From assembly GCA_027296055.1 (NCBI GenBank), contig JAPUJT010000151.1, positions 1-58,317 of the forward strand: a stretch of DNA of 58,317 nt, read 5' to 3'. Made by a program: the position numbers and the translations under genes. Under the pieces are notes generated by a model, which did no database searches, had not been told where the DNA came from, and saw nothing but the letters and a program-made list of their open reading frames with translations. Of the stretch, positions 42,281 through 50,136 are shown one piece after another (position 1 is the first letter of the stretch; each line of letters opens with the position of its first letter). Origin of the DNA: Planctomycetota bacterium. Lineage in GTDB: Bacteria; Planctomycetota; JAPUJT01.

Positions 42281-43850
42281 CTTTCGCTTTGACGCCAAGC
42301 TGGAGGCTCTGGACGACCTTCTCGAAGTCGTCGGCGAAATCGTCGTACGCCTCGCTCGGCGCGACGCCCTCGACGATGATGACGTGGGGCACCGTGGTGA
42401 GGTAGACGCGACGCATTTTTCGCGGGGACCAGGACTTCTCGGATCGCTTCTCCTCGTAGAGGATAGCCATCGCCTTGTAGCCGTTCGCATCCACGCTCTC
42501 GGCGGAGTGGACCTTGTGACTCTCGCGAAGCCGCTCCTCCTTTCGGGCCGCTGCGACGTCGAACTCGAGATGTTCGGGGTTGTTTGCCGCCAGGAACTTG
42601 ATCAGGGCGTCTCCCTTTCTGAGAGCCACCTGGAACAAGAGCCTTTCCTCCGGCGCGACGAGGTCATCCTCCAGGACGAATTCCCAGGATGCGTCCGGTC
42701 GAGTGATCGATGCGTGACAGAAATCGCTACGGAATGTATCGTTCTCCACGATCTCTCCCACTGGCGGGACGGTCAGGTCAGAGATCCACTCCTTCCACTT
42801 CTCCTCGAATCCCTCGACTCCGCCGACGACCCTGCAGATCTTCTCGAACTGACTGGGCGCGTACGTGTCGTCGATCACGTTGGTAAAGAGCTTGTTGAAG
42901 ACTGCCTGGTTGCTCTTGCTCGAGTTCACCATGAAGTAGATCACCGACCAGGCGTGAGCGTAGTGGAGTCCGGAGAAGCGCGCCGGGGGTGTGCGGATCA
43001 GGTCGGCCACCTTGATGTAACTCCCGTCGGCGATGGCGCGCTGCACGTGCCTCAGACGGTCCCTGGGGATCTGGTGACCCTTTGCCTTCCCCTTCCCGGT
43101 CGGGACAACGATCCCCTCCCCGAAGTAGACGGCCAGCCCCTGGCTCATCCAGGGGGGCAGGTTCCGGAAGTTGTTGACGACCATCGCCTGCCACTTGAGG
43201 GTCAACTGGTGTGCGAGGGCGCCGACGGTGTCACCGCTCAGGCCAACCTGGCCATGATACGCATGGATGCTGCCTGTGGCCGGGCGGAAGAAACTCTTCA
43301 CGTCCGGAGGCACGCCCTCCCGTTCCAGGAACTCCTGGTGAGTCTTGTAAATGTACACCGCCGTGCTGGTGTCTAAATAGCGGCGAAGGCGCGCCTTGCT
43401 GAAAAACCTTCTCAGCTCGAAGTCGATCTTCGTAAGGGCCTTGGCGTACGACTCGGCCACCTCTCGGCTCGTGTTGCACACGAGGAGGAATCCTGGCCCC
43501 TTGAGCCGGTGGGCTCTCTCCCAGGGGACTCCCTCGTGAGCCTTCATCGCCTCTGCCCATGCGGCTTCGGCGTCCTTCCTATTTTGGAGTCGATCAGCCC
43601 TCAGCTTCTCCGGGGCCGGGGCGGGGGGAGTTCGGGGCTTCGGGGTCGGCACCTTCCGGGGCCCCTTGGGAAGGTCTGACTCGGCCGGACGGTCTTCAGT
43701 CTTCGGCTTCTTACGAACCACTTCCGGTGGGGATGGGGATTCTTCGGGAGACCGTATGCCCGAGCAGGCCGGCAGACTGAAGATGATCGCTACAGGGATC
43801 AGGATGGCGAGACACGGGATAACCCACCGTCCAGTGCGGGGGTGAATCAT
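42246..43850 (-). CDS. Lipoprotein with a dead DUF1570 metallopeptidase domain
   Basis: The 534-residue protein has a lipobox SLPACS near residue 29, a Pro/Lys/Glu-rich linker (about 35-85), a peptidase-fold domain (about 110-340) and a C-terminal beta-rich domain (about 345-520). The zinc-site region aligns with the live paralogue at 29768 over 31 residues without gaps: HEAFH is HQLTL here and NEG is SQG. Thus the catalytic Glu, one His and the third ligand Glu are lost. The first His stays. A binding role is likely. GTG 43862 is an alternative start; ATG 43850 has AGGTGG 8 nt upstream. Confidence 0.8.
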   Translation of the reverse strand: MIHPRTGRWVIPCLAILIPVAIIFSLPACSGIRSPEESPSPPEVVRKKPKTEDRPAESDLPKGPRKVPTPKPRTPPAPAPEKLRADRLQNRKDAEAAWAEAMKAHEGVPWERAHRLKGPGFLLVCNTSREVAESYAKALTKIDFELRRFFSKARLRRYLDTSTAVYIYKTHQEFLEREGVPPDVKSFFRPATGSIHAYHGQVGLSGDTVGALAHQLTLKWQAMVVNNFRNLPPWMSQGLAVYFGEGIVVPTGKGKAKGHQIPRDRLRHVQRAIADGSYIKVADLIRTPPARFSGLHYAHAWSVIYFMVNSSKSNQAVFNKLFTNVIDDTYAPSQFEKICRVVGGVEGFEEKWKEWISDLTVPPVGEIVENDTFRSDFCHASITRPDASWEFVLEDDLVAPEERLLFQVALRKGDALIKFLAANNPEHLEFDVAAARKEERLRESHKVHSAESVDANGYKAMAILYEEKRSEKSWSPRKMRRVYLTTVPHVIIVEGVAPSEAYDDFADDFEKVVQSLQLGVKAKDGNVRTDHPSH

Positions 43851-44057
43851 GATCGGGTCCACCTGGCGTAGACGAGACGAATGCCGCTCTCAGACATGCT
43901 ATCAAGATCCGAGGAACCGCGACAGGACGCCCGGCGCCAAGGGGTCGGTAGTGGTGTATCCGTCGGATCGAATCACGAGTGCTTGCACAGCAAGTCCATA
44001 GGGCGTAGGATCCTCGTAGATTCCGGCAAGGCCCACCAGGGTAAAGATGGAGGCGTG

Positions 44058-44243
44058 ATGTCAGAGATCACCCCGAAGGAGAGGATTCTGGAGGCGGTGC
44101 AGAACCTGCCCGAGGACGCAACAATCGAGGACGCTATCGAGCGGCTCTACCTTCTTGCGAAAATAGAGAAGGGCCTCTCAGAAATCGAAGCGGGCTTGGG
44201 CATCCCACACGCGGAAGCGAAACGGCGTCTCCTCGATGGCTGA
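44058..44243 (+). CDS. Antitoxin of a ParE/RelE-type pair
   Basis: The 61-residue acidic protein (ERILEAVQNLPEDATIEDAIERLYLLAKIEKGLSEIEAG, given in part) has the helical profile of a small antitoxin of the addiction-module type found beside ParE toxins. It is followed by the toxin gene with an 8-nt overlap. ATG 44058 has a GGAGG site 5 nt upstream. It should bind the toxin and repress the operon. No clear operator palindrome is seen in the short upstream region. Confidence 0.8.
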   Translation: MSEITPKERILEAVQNLPEDATIEDAIERLYLLAKIEKGLSEIEAGLGIPHAEAKRRLLDG

Positions 44244-44523
44244 GATAATTTGGACGCCCCAGGCCATCTCAGACCTGGAGGTCATCCGAGCTTTCATCTC
44301 GCGTGATTCAGAGCACTACGGGGCCTTGGTCGTCAGACGAGTTATCGAGAGCGTCACCCGCCTTCAGGCATACCCGGCCTCCGGACGTGTTGTCCCGGAA
44401 CGCGGGGTGGAAGAACTTCGCGAGTTATTGTGGGGGAATTACCGCATCGTCTACAAGATGGCCGAGGACAGGGTCCACGTACTGACGGTGTTTCACGGAG
44501 CTCGCACACCTCGCCTCCCGTAG
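44236..44523 (+). CDS. ParE/RelE-superfamily toxin
   Basis: The 95-residue protein has the RelE/ParE fold pattern: an N-terminal helix pair (WTPQAISDLEVIRAFIS), GRVVPE, LRELLWGNYRIVYK and a closing VLTVFHGART strand. The arginine and lysine in this C-terminal part suit a ParE-like gyrase inhibitor or a RelE-type RNase; the family alone does not decide. It overlaps the antitoxin by 8 nt. The pair is flanked downstream by a palindromic repeat element. Confidence 0.87.
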   Translation: MAEIIWTPQAISDLEVIRAFISRDSEHYGALVVRRVIESVTRLQAYPASGRVVPERGVEELRELLWGNYRIVYKMAEDRVHVLTVFHGARTPRLP

Positions 44524-44568
44524 GTTCCCCACAAGCTAGCGATCGGTCCAGGAAGCCGCTGCGCCTGA

Positions 44569-44633
44569 CCCGCCTTCGCCCGCCTTCGCCCGCCTTCGCA
44601 AGGCTACGGCGGGCTACGGCGGGCTACGGCGGG
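44569..44633. repeat. CCGCCTTCGC/GGCTACGGCG palindromic element, copy 2
   Basis: Three direct copies of a 10-bp CCGCCTTCGC unit are followed by three copies of GGCTACGGCG, ending GGG at 44633. The two halves are imperfect inverted complements, so the whole can fold. It is a longer, cleaner relative of copy 1 at 38339. It sits between the toxin gene and the membrane protein gene. Confidence 0.8.
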
Positions 44634-44682
44634 TGGGCGTCAAGTCCGTAACACGTTCGAACTTCGAAGGGATCCCGAGCGC

Positions 44683-46848
44683 ATGCTGGCCTGGCTCCGC
44701 GAGCGAATAGAGAGGCGGGACATCAATGTCATCCTCGCCGCCCTCGTCGTCATCCTCGGCCTGATCTACGTCCCCAGCACCTTGTCCCCATCAAACTACT
44801 CCGTGGCGGTTCCATACTTCGGTCCGCGTCACGACGGCCTTGTCCTCGGGCCCGCCCGGCCCGTTCGATCCGACGAATGGGCGGTCTGGACCCCCCTGAC
44901 ACAGGCCACGGTGAACAACGACTTTCGCCGCTATAACGAGACATCCCTCTACCGCGAGGATCTCCGCATGGTCTACGCCATGCCGATCTTCGACTGGGGG
45001 ATGCTCTTCAAACCGACGATGTGGCTCTATCCGCTGGTGAACGCGGCGTACGCCTTCTCCTTCTTCCACTTCGCCTACATGGCCCTGTTCCTCTTCGGAT
45101 ACGCCCTCCTGCTTCAGCGACTGGGCGTGAGAAAGGGAGCCTCCTTCCTCTTCTCCCTGATCCTCCTCTTCACGGGGAATGTCCAGTACTGGTGGACCAC
45201 CACCGGGTATATCGTGGCCATCTTCCCCTGGCTCCTTGTCGTCATGACCTTGCGACTGGGTCTCCTCTGGCGGGGACTCCTCTTCTACTGGGTCGCGGTC
45301 TGCTGGTTGCTCTCGTTCTTCTACCCGCCCTTCTTCATCCAGCTCGCCTTCGTGGCCGTCATCATCCTCGCCGCCCTCAAGTCGAGCCTGCTACGACTGA
45401 AGCCCCTCCTGGTCTTCGCGTCGTCGGGCATCGCCGCCGTGGCGACGGCCATCTTCTACCTCCGGGATCACCTCGAGGTGATGGCCCGGATGCCCTATCC
45501 CGGGAAGTTCCGAGCCATGGGGGGAGACGAGACCCTGGACCTCTGGCTCTCCCAGTTTCTCCCTCTCCTGCACATCCAGGATCACCAACACCTCGTCGGG
45601 TCCAACATCTGCGAGATCGGCGTGGTGGGCACGTTCTATGTCTTGATGGCGGCCTGCTTCCTGGACTACCGGCGGCTATTCCGGATCCCCCGGGCCTACC
45701 TGCGAGGCCTGGCCATCATCGGGGCGGGGCTGCTCGCCGTCTGGGCCTGGATGTACCTCCCCCTTCCCTCCTGGGTGGGGGCGCCGATCCTCTGGGATCG
45801 GGTCCGTCCTCATCGCATGTTCTTCGCATCGGGATTCCTGATGTTCCTCTTCGCCGCCGTCGCCGCCCGGGCTTTCCGTCTCCGGGTGAACGGTCTCCGA
45901 TTCTGTATCTACGCCTTTCTGGTCCTGGCCGGCTGGTACCTCATCAAGTGGAAGCGGCACGAGATCGGCTTCGGCGACTCCATCCTCGATTGGGCCATCC
46001 TGATCCCGGTGGGGATCATCTGGGGATCCCGGCGCGAGCTGAAGCGGGACCGGCTCCACCTTGCCCTCATCTCCGCGGCCGCCGCCATGGGGCTTCTCGC
46101 CTTCGGGACCTTTCAGCCGATCCAGTCTGCCTGGAGGATCTTCAACCGCAAAGAGACCTCGATCACCCGGATACTGGATCGGATCCAGGAGTGGCAAGGT
46201 GGCGACCGGCTCGTCTTCTCCGGCTACCCGGGGGCCTTGCTGAACGGGTGGGGATACCCTTCGGTTGCCCACGTCCTCATCGCCCATCCCACGGAGGCGT
46301 GGAAGACCTATTATCCCGAGCTTTCGGAGGAGGAACTGGAGACCATATTCGGCCAGTGGTCCCACGTCGCGCTCACGGACGAGGAAATCCCATCGAGCCC
46401 CCATATGGGCATCGTCCATGTCCCTATCTCCACCTTCCTGCCGTGGCTCCCCGGGGCGGTTCCGCGCCTCGTCGTGGGCGACCCGGGGGGGGCCCTCGAG
46501 GCCAATGTGGGCCATCTGGAACAGATCACCCGGGAGGGTTCCACCGTGAAGGTCGTCGGTTGGGCGCCATGGAAGGATCGGGAGATCAAGGACCACACCC
46601 TCTACGTTCTCTGCGACCTGCCGGTCCGGGACCTCCGGTTCCGTCGCGACAAGAGGTTCGATGTGGCCCTCGCCGAGGAGGAGCCTGGGTTTCTCTTCAG
46701 TGGATTTCAGCTCGAATTCGAAACCGATGGGTCGGGGACTCCAGGGGTTTGCCTGATCCTGGAGGATCCGGAAGGTCGGCGTTTCCTCCTGGCGGGAGAT
46801 AGGGCGACAGCCCGGTGCGGTGGGCTCCTCGAAGGCCGGCGGCCCTGA
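44683..46848 (+). CDS. Large polytopic membrane protein, GT-C-like
   Basis: The 721-residue protein has about 12-13 transmembrane segments (residues 15-510) and a soluble C-terminal part (about 520-721). An early extracytoplasmic loop carries DEWAVWTPLTQ, an acidic motif placed as in GT-C glycosyltransferases such as YfhO/ArnT relatives. The QYWWTTTGY and GDETLDLW loops are further possible active-site parts. It probably transfers sugars from a polyprenyl-phosphate donor, which would match the GT2 gene at 37589. The radical SAM gene is convergent, 15 nt away. Confidence 0.65.
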   Translation: MLAWLRERIERRDINVILAALVVILGLIYVPSTLSPSNYSVAVPYFGPRHDGLVLGPARPVRSDEWAVWTPLTQATVNNDFRRYNETSLYREDLRMVYAMPIFDWGMLFKPTMWLYPLVNAAYAFSFFHFAYMALFLFGYALLLQRLGVRKGASFLFSLILLFTGNVQYWWTTTGYIVAIFPWLLVVMTLRLGLLWRGLLFYWVAVCWLLSFFYPPFFIQLAFVAVIILAALKSSLLRLKPLLVFASSGIAAVATAIFYLRDHLEVMARMPYPGKFRAMGGDETLDLWLSQFLPLLHIQDHQHLVGSNICEIGVVGTFYVLMAACFLDYRRLFRIPRAYLRGLAIIGAGLLAVWAWMYLPLPSWVGAPILWDRVRPHRMFFASGFLMFLFAAVAARAFRLRVNGLRFCIYAFLVLAGWYLIKWKRHEIGFGDSILDWAILIPVGIIWGSRRELKRDRLHLALISAAAAMGLLAFGTFQPIQSAWRIFNRKETSITRILDRIQEWQGGDRLVFSGYPGALLNGWGYPSVAHVLIAHPTEAWKTYYPELSEEELETIFGQWSHVALTDEEIPSSPHMGIVHVPISTFLPWLPGAVPRLVVGDPGGALEANVGHLEQITREGSTVKVVGWAPWKDREIKDHTLYVLCDLPVRDLRFRRDKRFDVALAEEEPGFLFSGFQLEFETDGSGTPGVCLILEDPEGRRFLLAGDRATARCGGLLEGRRP

Positions 46849-46863
46849 GATGTCGGCGGTCTC

Positions 46864-48363
46864 TCACGCCCGCTCGCTACGGCGCCGGCGGCGGATGAGG
46901 GAGGTGATGAAGAGCATGCGTCTTGGCAGGTTCTCCATCTTCGTCTGCGGCCGGCCGAGGATGGCTCGTAGCCCCTGTAGCCAGAGGTCCAGGCCCTTCT
47001 TGAGCTTCTCGAGGAAGAAGACCCGTATCAGCTCGCGCCGCCGCCTCTGGAGGACGCTGAAGTCATCCCTCCCCCGGGGAGAAAAGCTGGGCAGGGCGTC
47101 ATCGTCACTGAGGGCAATCGCACTCTCCGTGTGAAGGTCGCTTCCGGCGAAGGGGGCCACAATGAAGACCGCCACTTCGTCGAGACCGGACCGCACCATC
47201 TCCTGAAGGTAACGTCTGGATTCCTCGTGGGTCTCGGGCGTCTCCGCGGGATGCCCCACGAGGAAGCAGGCCTGTGTCCTGATGCCCTGCTCGCGGCAGG
47301 CCCGGACCAGCTTCAGCCCGTGATCGTAGTCGAACGGCTTCCCGATCTGCTTCATGACCTCCCGACTCCCCGACTCGGGGCTGATCGAGATGTATCGGCA
47401 CCCCGCCCTCGCCAGGAGGGGCACCTGATCCAGGGGGACCGTCTCTGCCTTCGTGCCACTTACAAAATAGAAATATATCTTCGCGCTTCTCTCCAGGAGG
47501 AGCCGGGAGATCTCTGCCCAGTAGGCGCTCCTCACCGTGGGGTTCAAGTCCTCCACCTGGAAGTGACGGACACCGAACCGGTCCCGGAGGGAGATGATCT
47601 CATCGACGACCTCCACGGGTCTCCGCTCACGCCACCTGCGATCGTTCGTCTCCGGGACGACGCAGAAATCACACGGATAGGGGCAACCGCGGGAGGCGAG
47701 GATGGGGAGATAGGTCCCCGTCTTCGGGCCGTGGGAGTAGGGCAGGGACCAGTAGCCTCGGACGGGAAACTTCTCCCACGCGGGGATCGGATACGAGGCG
47801 AGCCGTTCCATCCGCCGTCGGACGGGTCCCCCCGCCGGACGCCACCGTGAGATCACGTTGTCGGGTGGCCTGCGCTTCCGCGGGCTTTCAAGCCAGGTCC
47901 GGATCTCGTCCCAGTTGAAGCAGGCCTCCCCACAGATCAGGCCGTCCACTCCAGCAGAGAAGAACGACTCCGACAGCCTCTCGATGGAGTAGGCCGTCAC
48001 GGCCTGGGAGTTCTCCAGGATGGCCACCGACGCGCCCGGCCTCACCCTTTTCAGGAGCGCCGCGATCCCCAGAAGGTCCTCGTGGGACATGTAGGAGATG
48101 GCGTAGAGGATGAAGGCATCGGCCTCCGTGACGGCCGGTGTCCTGAGTAACTCCTCCGGGGGCGTCCCCTGGAGGTAGTAGTCCCCTCGGTCGACGAGCC
48201 GCCGCGGGTCGGACCCGAAGAGATCGATCACCGAGACATCGTCCCCCCGGGACGGGAGGTAGGCCGCGAGGACCGCGAGCTCCACGGGCCAGTAAGGCAC
48301 GCCCGAACCGAGGAAGTCGCCCTTCTGCACGGCGATGCGTGGAGAGATCAACGTGACGCGCAT
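46864..48363 (-). CDS. B12-binding-type radical SAM protein
   Basis: The 499-residue protein has an N-terminal Rossmann-like B12-binding-type domain (about 1-165, beginning MRVTLISPRIA; no DxHxxG base-off motif seen) and a radical SAM domain with the cluster motif RGCPYPCDFC near residue 225 (CxxxCxxC). ISPESGS and QACFLVGHPAET are further family motifs. A basic helical tail ends it. Relatives make hopanoid, fatty-acid or peptide changes such as methylation; the substrate is not readable here. Confidence 0.87.
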   Translation of the reverse strand: MRVTLISPRIAVQKGDFLGSGVPYWPVELAVLAAYLPSRGDDVSVIDLFGSDPRRLVDRGDYYLQGTPPEELLRTPAVTEADAFILYAISYMSHEDLLGIAALLKRVRPGASVAILENSQAVTAYSIERLSESFFSAGVDGLICGEACFNWDEIRTWLESPRKRRPPDNVISRWRPAGGPVRRRMERLASYPIPAWEKFPVRGYWSLPYSHGPKTGTYLPILASRGCPYPCDFCVVPETNDRRWRERRPVEVVDEIISLRDRFGVRHFQVEDLNPTVRSAYWAEISRLLLERSAKIYFYFVSGTKAETVPLDQVPLLARAGCRYISISPESGSREVMKQIGKPFDYDHGLKLVRACREQGIRTQACFLVGHPAETPETHEESRRYLQEMVRSGLDEVAVFIVAPFAGSDLHTESAIALSDDDALPSFSPRGRDDFSVLQRRRRELIRVFFLEKLKKGLDLWLQGLRAILGRPQTKMENLPRRMLFITSLIRRRRRSERA

Positions 48364-48471
48364 GAGCCTGGCCTGTCAGTCCAGCACCGGATAGCGCCGG
48401 ATCTGCGCAATCGAAAAGGATGAGCATCCCGGGAGATGGTCTTGGGCATACAGCAATCTGAGGGGGAAACG

Positions 48472-48750
48472 ATGCAAGACTTCCTGAGATTCAAGAAGAT
48501 GATCACGCCGCTGATGATTCAAGTCCTATTCGGAATTGGAGTCGTTTTGTGTCTTATTGTGGGGCTCCTTTCTGTAGTCGCTGGCTTCGACCCGATCGTT
48601 GGCGGGGCCGGACCGATAGCGATCGGCCTGCTCATCATAGTCTTAGGCCCGGTAGCTGTCAGGGTATATTGCGAGCTACTCATCATCGGCTTCAGCATCA
48701 ATGACACCTTGACTGATATCAAGAACAAGATGCGGGACACGATCGAGTAG
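48472..48750 (+). CDS. DUF4282 small membrane protein
   Basis: The 92-residue protein has two transmembrane segments (about 11-36, 42-62) and an intracellular tail. FKKMITPLMIQVLF at the N-terminus and RVYCELLIIGFSINDTL near the end match the DUF4282 pattern. Its role is unknown. ATG 48472 has a GAGGGGG site 5 nt upstream. Confidence 0.82.
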   Translation: MQDFLRFKKMITPLMIQVLFGIGVVLCLIVGLLSVVAGFDPIVGGAGPIAIGLLIIVLGPVAVRVYCELLIIGFSINDTLTDIKNKMRDTIE

Positions 48751-48987
48751 ATAGCCCAACGGGATCGCCGAGGCGAGCCCGATCTCCCAGGTTCATGTGC
48801 CTCGCTCCAGGGGCAAGGGATCCCAGATGCGGGAGGTGGATTCCCAGAAGGGGACCCCCCCCGGGTAGCCCTCCCTCTCTCCTGCCATATCCCGTGGAGA
48901 GATCAGCTCTTAGAAAGTGAAAATCTCAGGGCAAGTTGGCCCGGCAGTTGCGCTCTAGAAGCGACGGGAAGAACCGCAGGAGGCCCG

Positions 48988-49497
48988 ATGAAGTCGCTCA
49001 AGGAGCTCAAAGTGGATCTCGTGATGAGGCAGCCCGTCCAATCGTTGGACGCCGAGTGGCCGCTCCGGAGGGCGGCGCAATTCCTGCTCGAGCACGGATT
49101 CAGCGGCGCCCCGGTCGTGGACGAGAGCGAGAAGATCGTTGGGGTCCTGACGTTGAAGGACATCGCTCGCTACGCCGAGTGGCACCTGGGAATCGAGGAA
49201 TGGTCGGACGAGATGGACCCCGAGGAGAGACTGCTCCATGCGCAACCCAGGAAGAAGGACGGTGGCACTTTCACCTCCACCCTCGTTGATCAGATGACCG
49301 AGCCGATGGTGGTGGGCCTTATGACCAAGAAGGCCTGCACAGTCAAGAGCGGGACCGCGTTGAGTGAGGCCATGTCGATCCTTCTCGAGGGCCATATGCA
49401 CCGGGTCTTCGTCGTTGGCCCTGAGGAAGAACTCCTGGGAGTAGTCTCCACGATGGACCTCGTTCGGTTCTTCCACGACGAGCTCGCTGATTCCTGA
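48988..49497 (+). CDS. Tandem CBS-domain protein
   Basis: The 169-residue protein is two CBS motifs (about 8-65 and 105-160; VMRQPVQSLDAEWPLRRAA and MTKKACTVKSGTALSEAM) that form one Bateman module, which binds adenosine nucleotides. The inter-domain stretch is long (about 40 residues). There is no effector domain, so it probably regulates a partner. AGGAGG lies 5 nt before the ATG. Confidence 0.88.
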   Translation: MKSLKELKVDLVMRQPVQSLDAEWPLRRAAQFLLEHGFSGAPVVDESEKIVGVLTLKDIARYAEWHLGIEEWSDEMDPEERLLHAQPRKKDGGTFTSTLVDQMTEPMVVGLMTKKACTVKSGTALSEAMSILLEGHMHRVFVVGPEEELLGVVSTMDLVRFFHDELADS

Positions 49498-49603
49498 CCG
49501 ATCCCAGCCGGGATTTCCCCTATCATACTACCTGGCCGCGAATCACCCCGGATGAGGGCTCCGATGGGCCTGTCTTCTCGGAGGGACGGAGGGAGGAGGC
49601 GCT

Positions 49604-49927
49604 GTGAATCCGCAGAACATATTCCAGGAGATCCCGACCCCCTTGCCCGAGGAGTTGATGGAGACATTGCTGACGCGGGAGGAGTTCCGCATCGAGCGCA
49701 TCGTCTCCCATGGCCACGCCTCCCCACCGGACTTCTGGTACGACCAGGAGGAGAGCGAGTGGGTGATCCTCCTCTCCGGGGCGGCCCGGCTCACCCTGGA
49801 AGGTAACCCCAAGCCCATCCACCTGGCGCCGGGGGACTACCTGAACATTCCGGCTCACCTTCGGCATCGCCTCGAATGGACCCATCCCGATCAGGACACC
49901 GTCTGGCTCGTCGTGTTCTACAAGTAG
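49604..49927 (+). CDS. Small cupin-domain protein
   Basis: The 107-residue protein is one cupin barrel with an ESEWVILLSGAARLT motif, the GDYLNIPAHLRHRLEWT motif and a WLVVFYK closing strand. Cupin motif 1 lacks the usual HxH; here it has E-S-E, so metal binding may differ. A GGGAGGAGG site precedes the GTG start. Role unknown. It is not clearly in an operon with the CBS gene, 106 nt upstream. Confidence 0.85.
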   Translation: MNPQNIFQEIPTPLPEELMETLLTREEFRIERIVSHGHASPPDFWYDQEESEWVILLSGAARLTLEGNPKPIHLAPGDYLNIPAHLRHRLEWTHPDQDTVWLVVFYK

Positions 49928-50038
49928 GTCCCGGAGCCGATGAGGTCGGCGGCAGCGGGGAATTGTTTCGTCGACACCTTCAGTTGGAACTTACTCAGCA
50001 GGAGAGCAGAAGTAGCAAGACCATACCAGCCGACTCCT

Positions 50039-50105
50039 GACTCCTCTCCAGATTTCACCAACAACCGTCCCCCCTGGTCCCCGGATCCCGTGTCTTATAG
50101 GATGG
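50039..50105 (+). repeat. Duplicated 67-nt upstream region, copy A
   Basis: By eye 54 of 67 positions match 52051-52117 with no gap, and the last 16 bases (GTGTCTTATAGGATGG) are identical. Copy A ends 31 nt before the ATG of the CAP-domain gene, copy B 32 nt before the GTG of the second WD40 gene. TATAGG may be a -10, but no good -35 is present at 17 nt. It is probably a shared promoter or operator. Confidence 0.65.
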
Positions 50106-50136
50106 CGTGTTGATCGCTTTCGAACGAGAGGGTGCC

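Noticed and set aside
42280..42490. 70-residue N-terminal extension of the repeat protein at 40853
   Set aside because: Ser/Arg-rich and inside the 3' end of the lipoprotein gene; the repeat fold begins right after ATG 42280.
44569..44633. Possible CRISPR-like array
   Set aside because: Units are 10 bp with no spacers and no cas genes are nearby.
45021..46802. 593-residue open frame inside the polytopic membrane protein gene
   Set aside because: Same strand, other frame; Arg/Pro/Gly-rich with no hydrophobic pattern, while the main frame has clear transmembrane segments.
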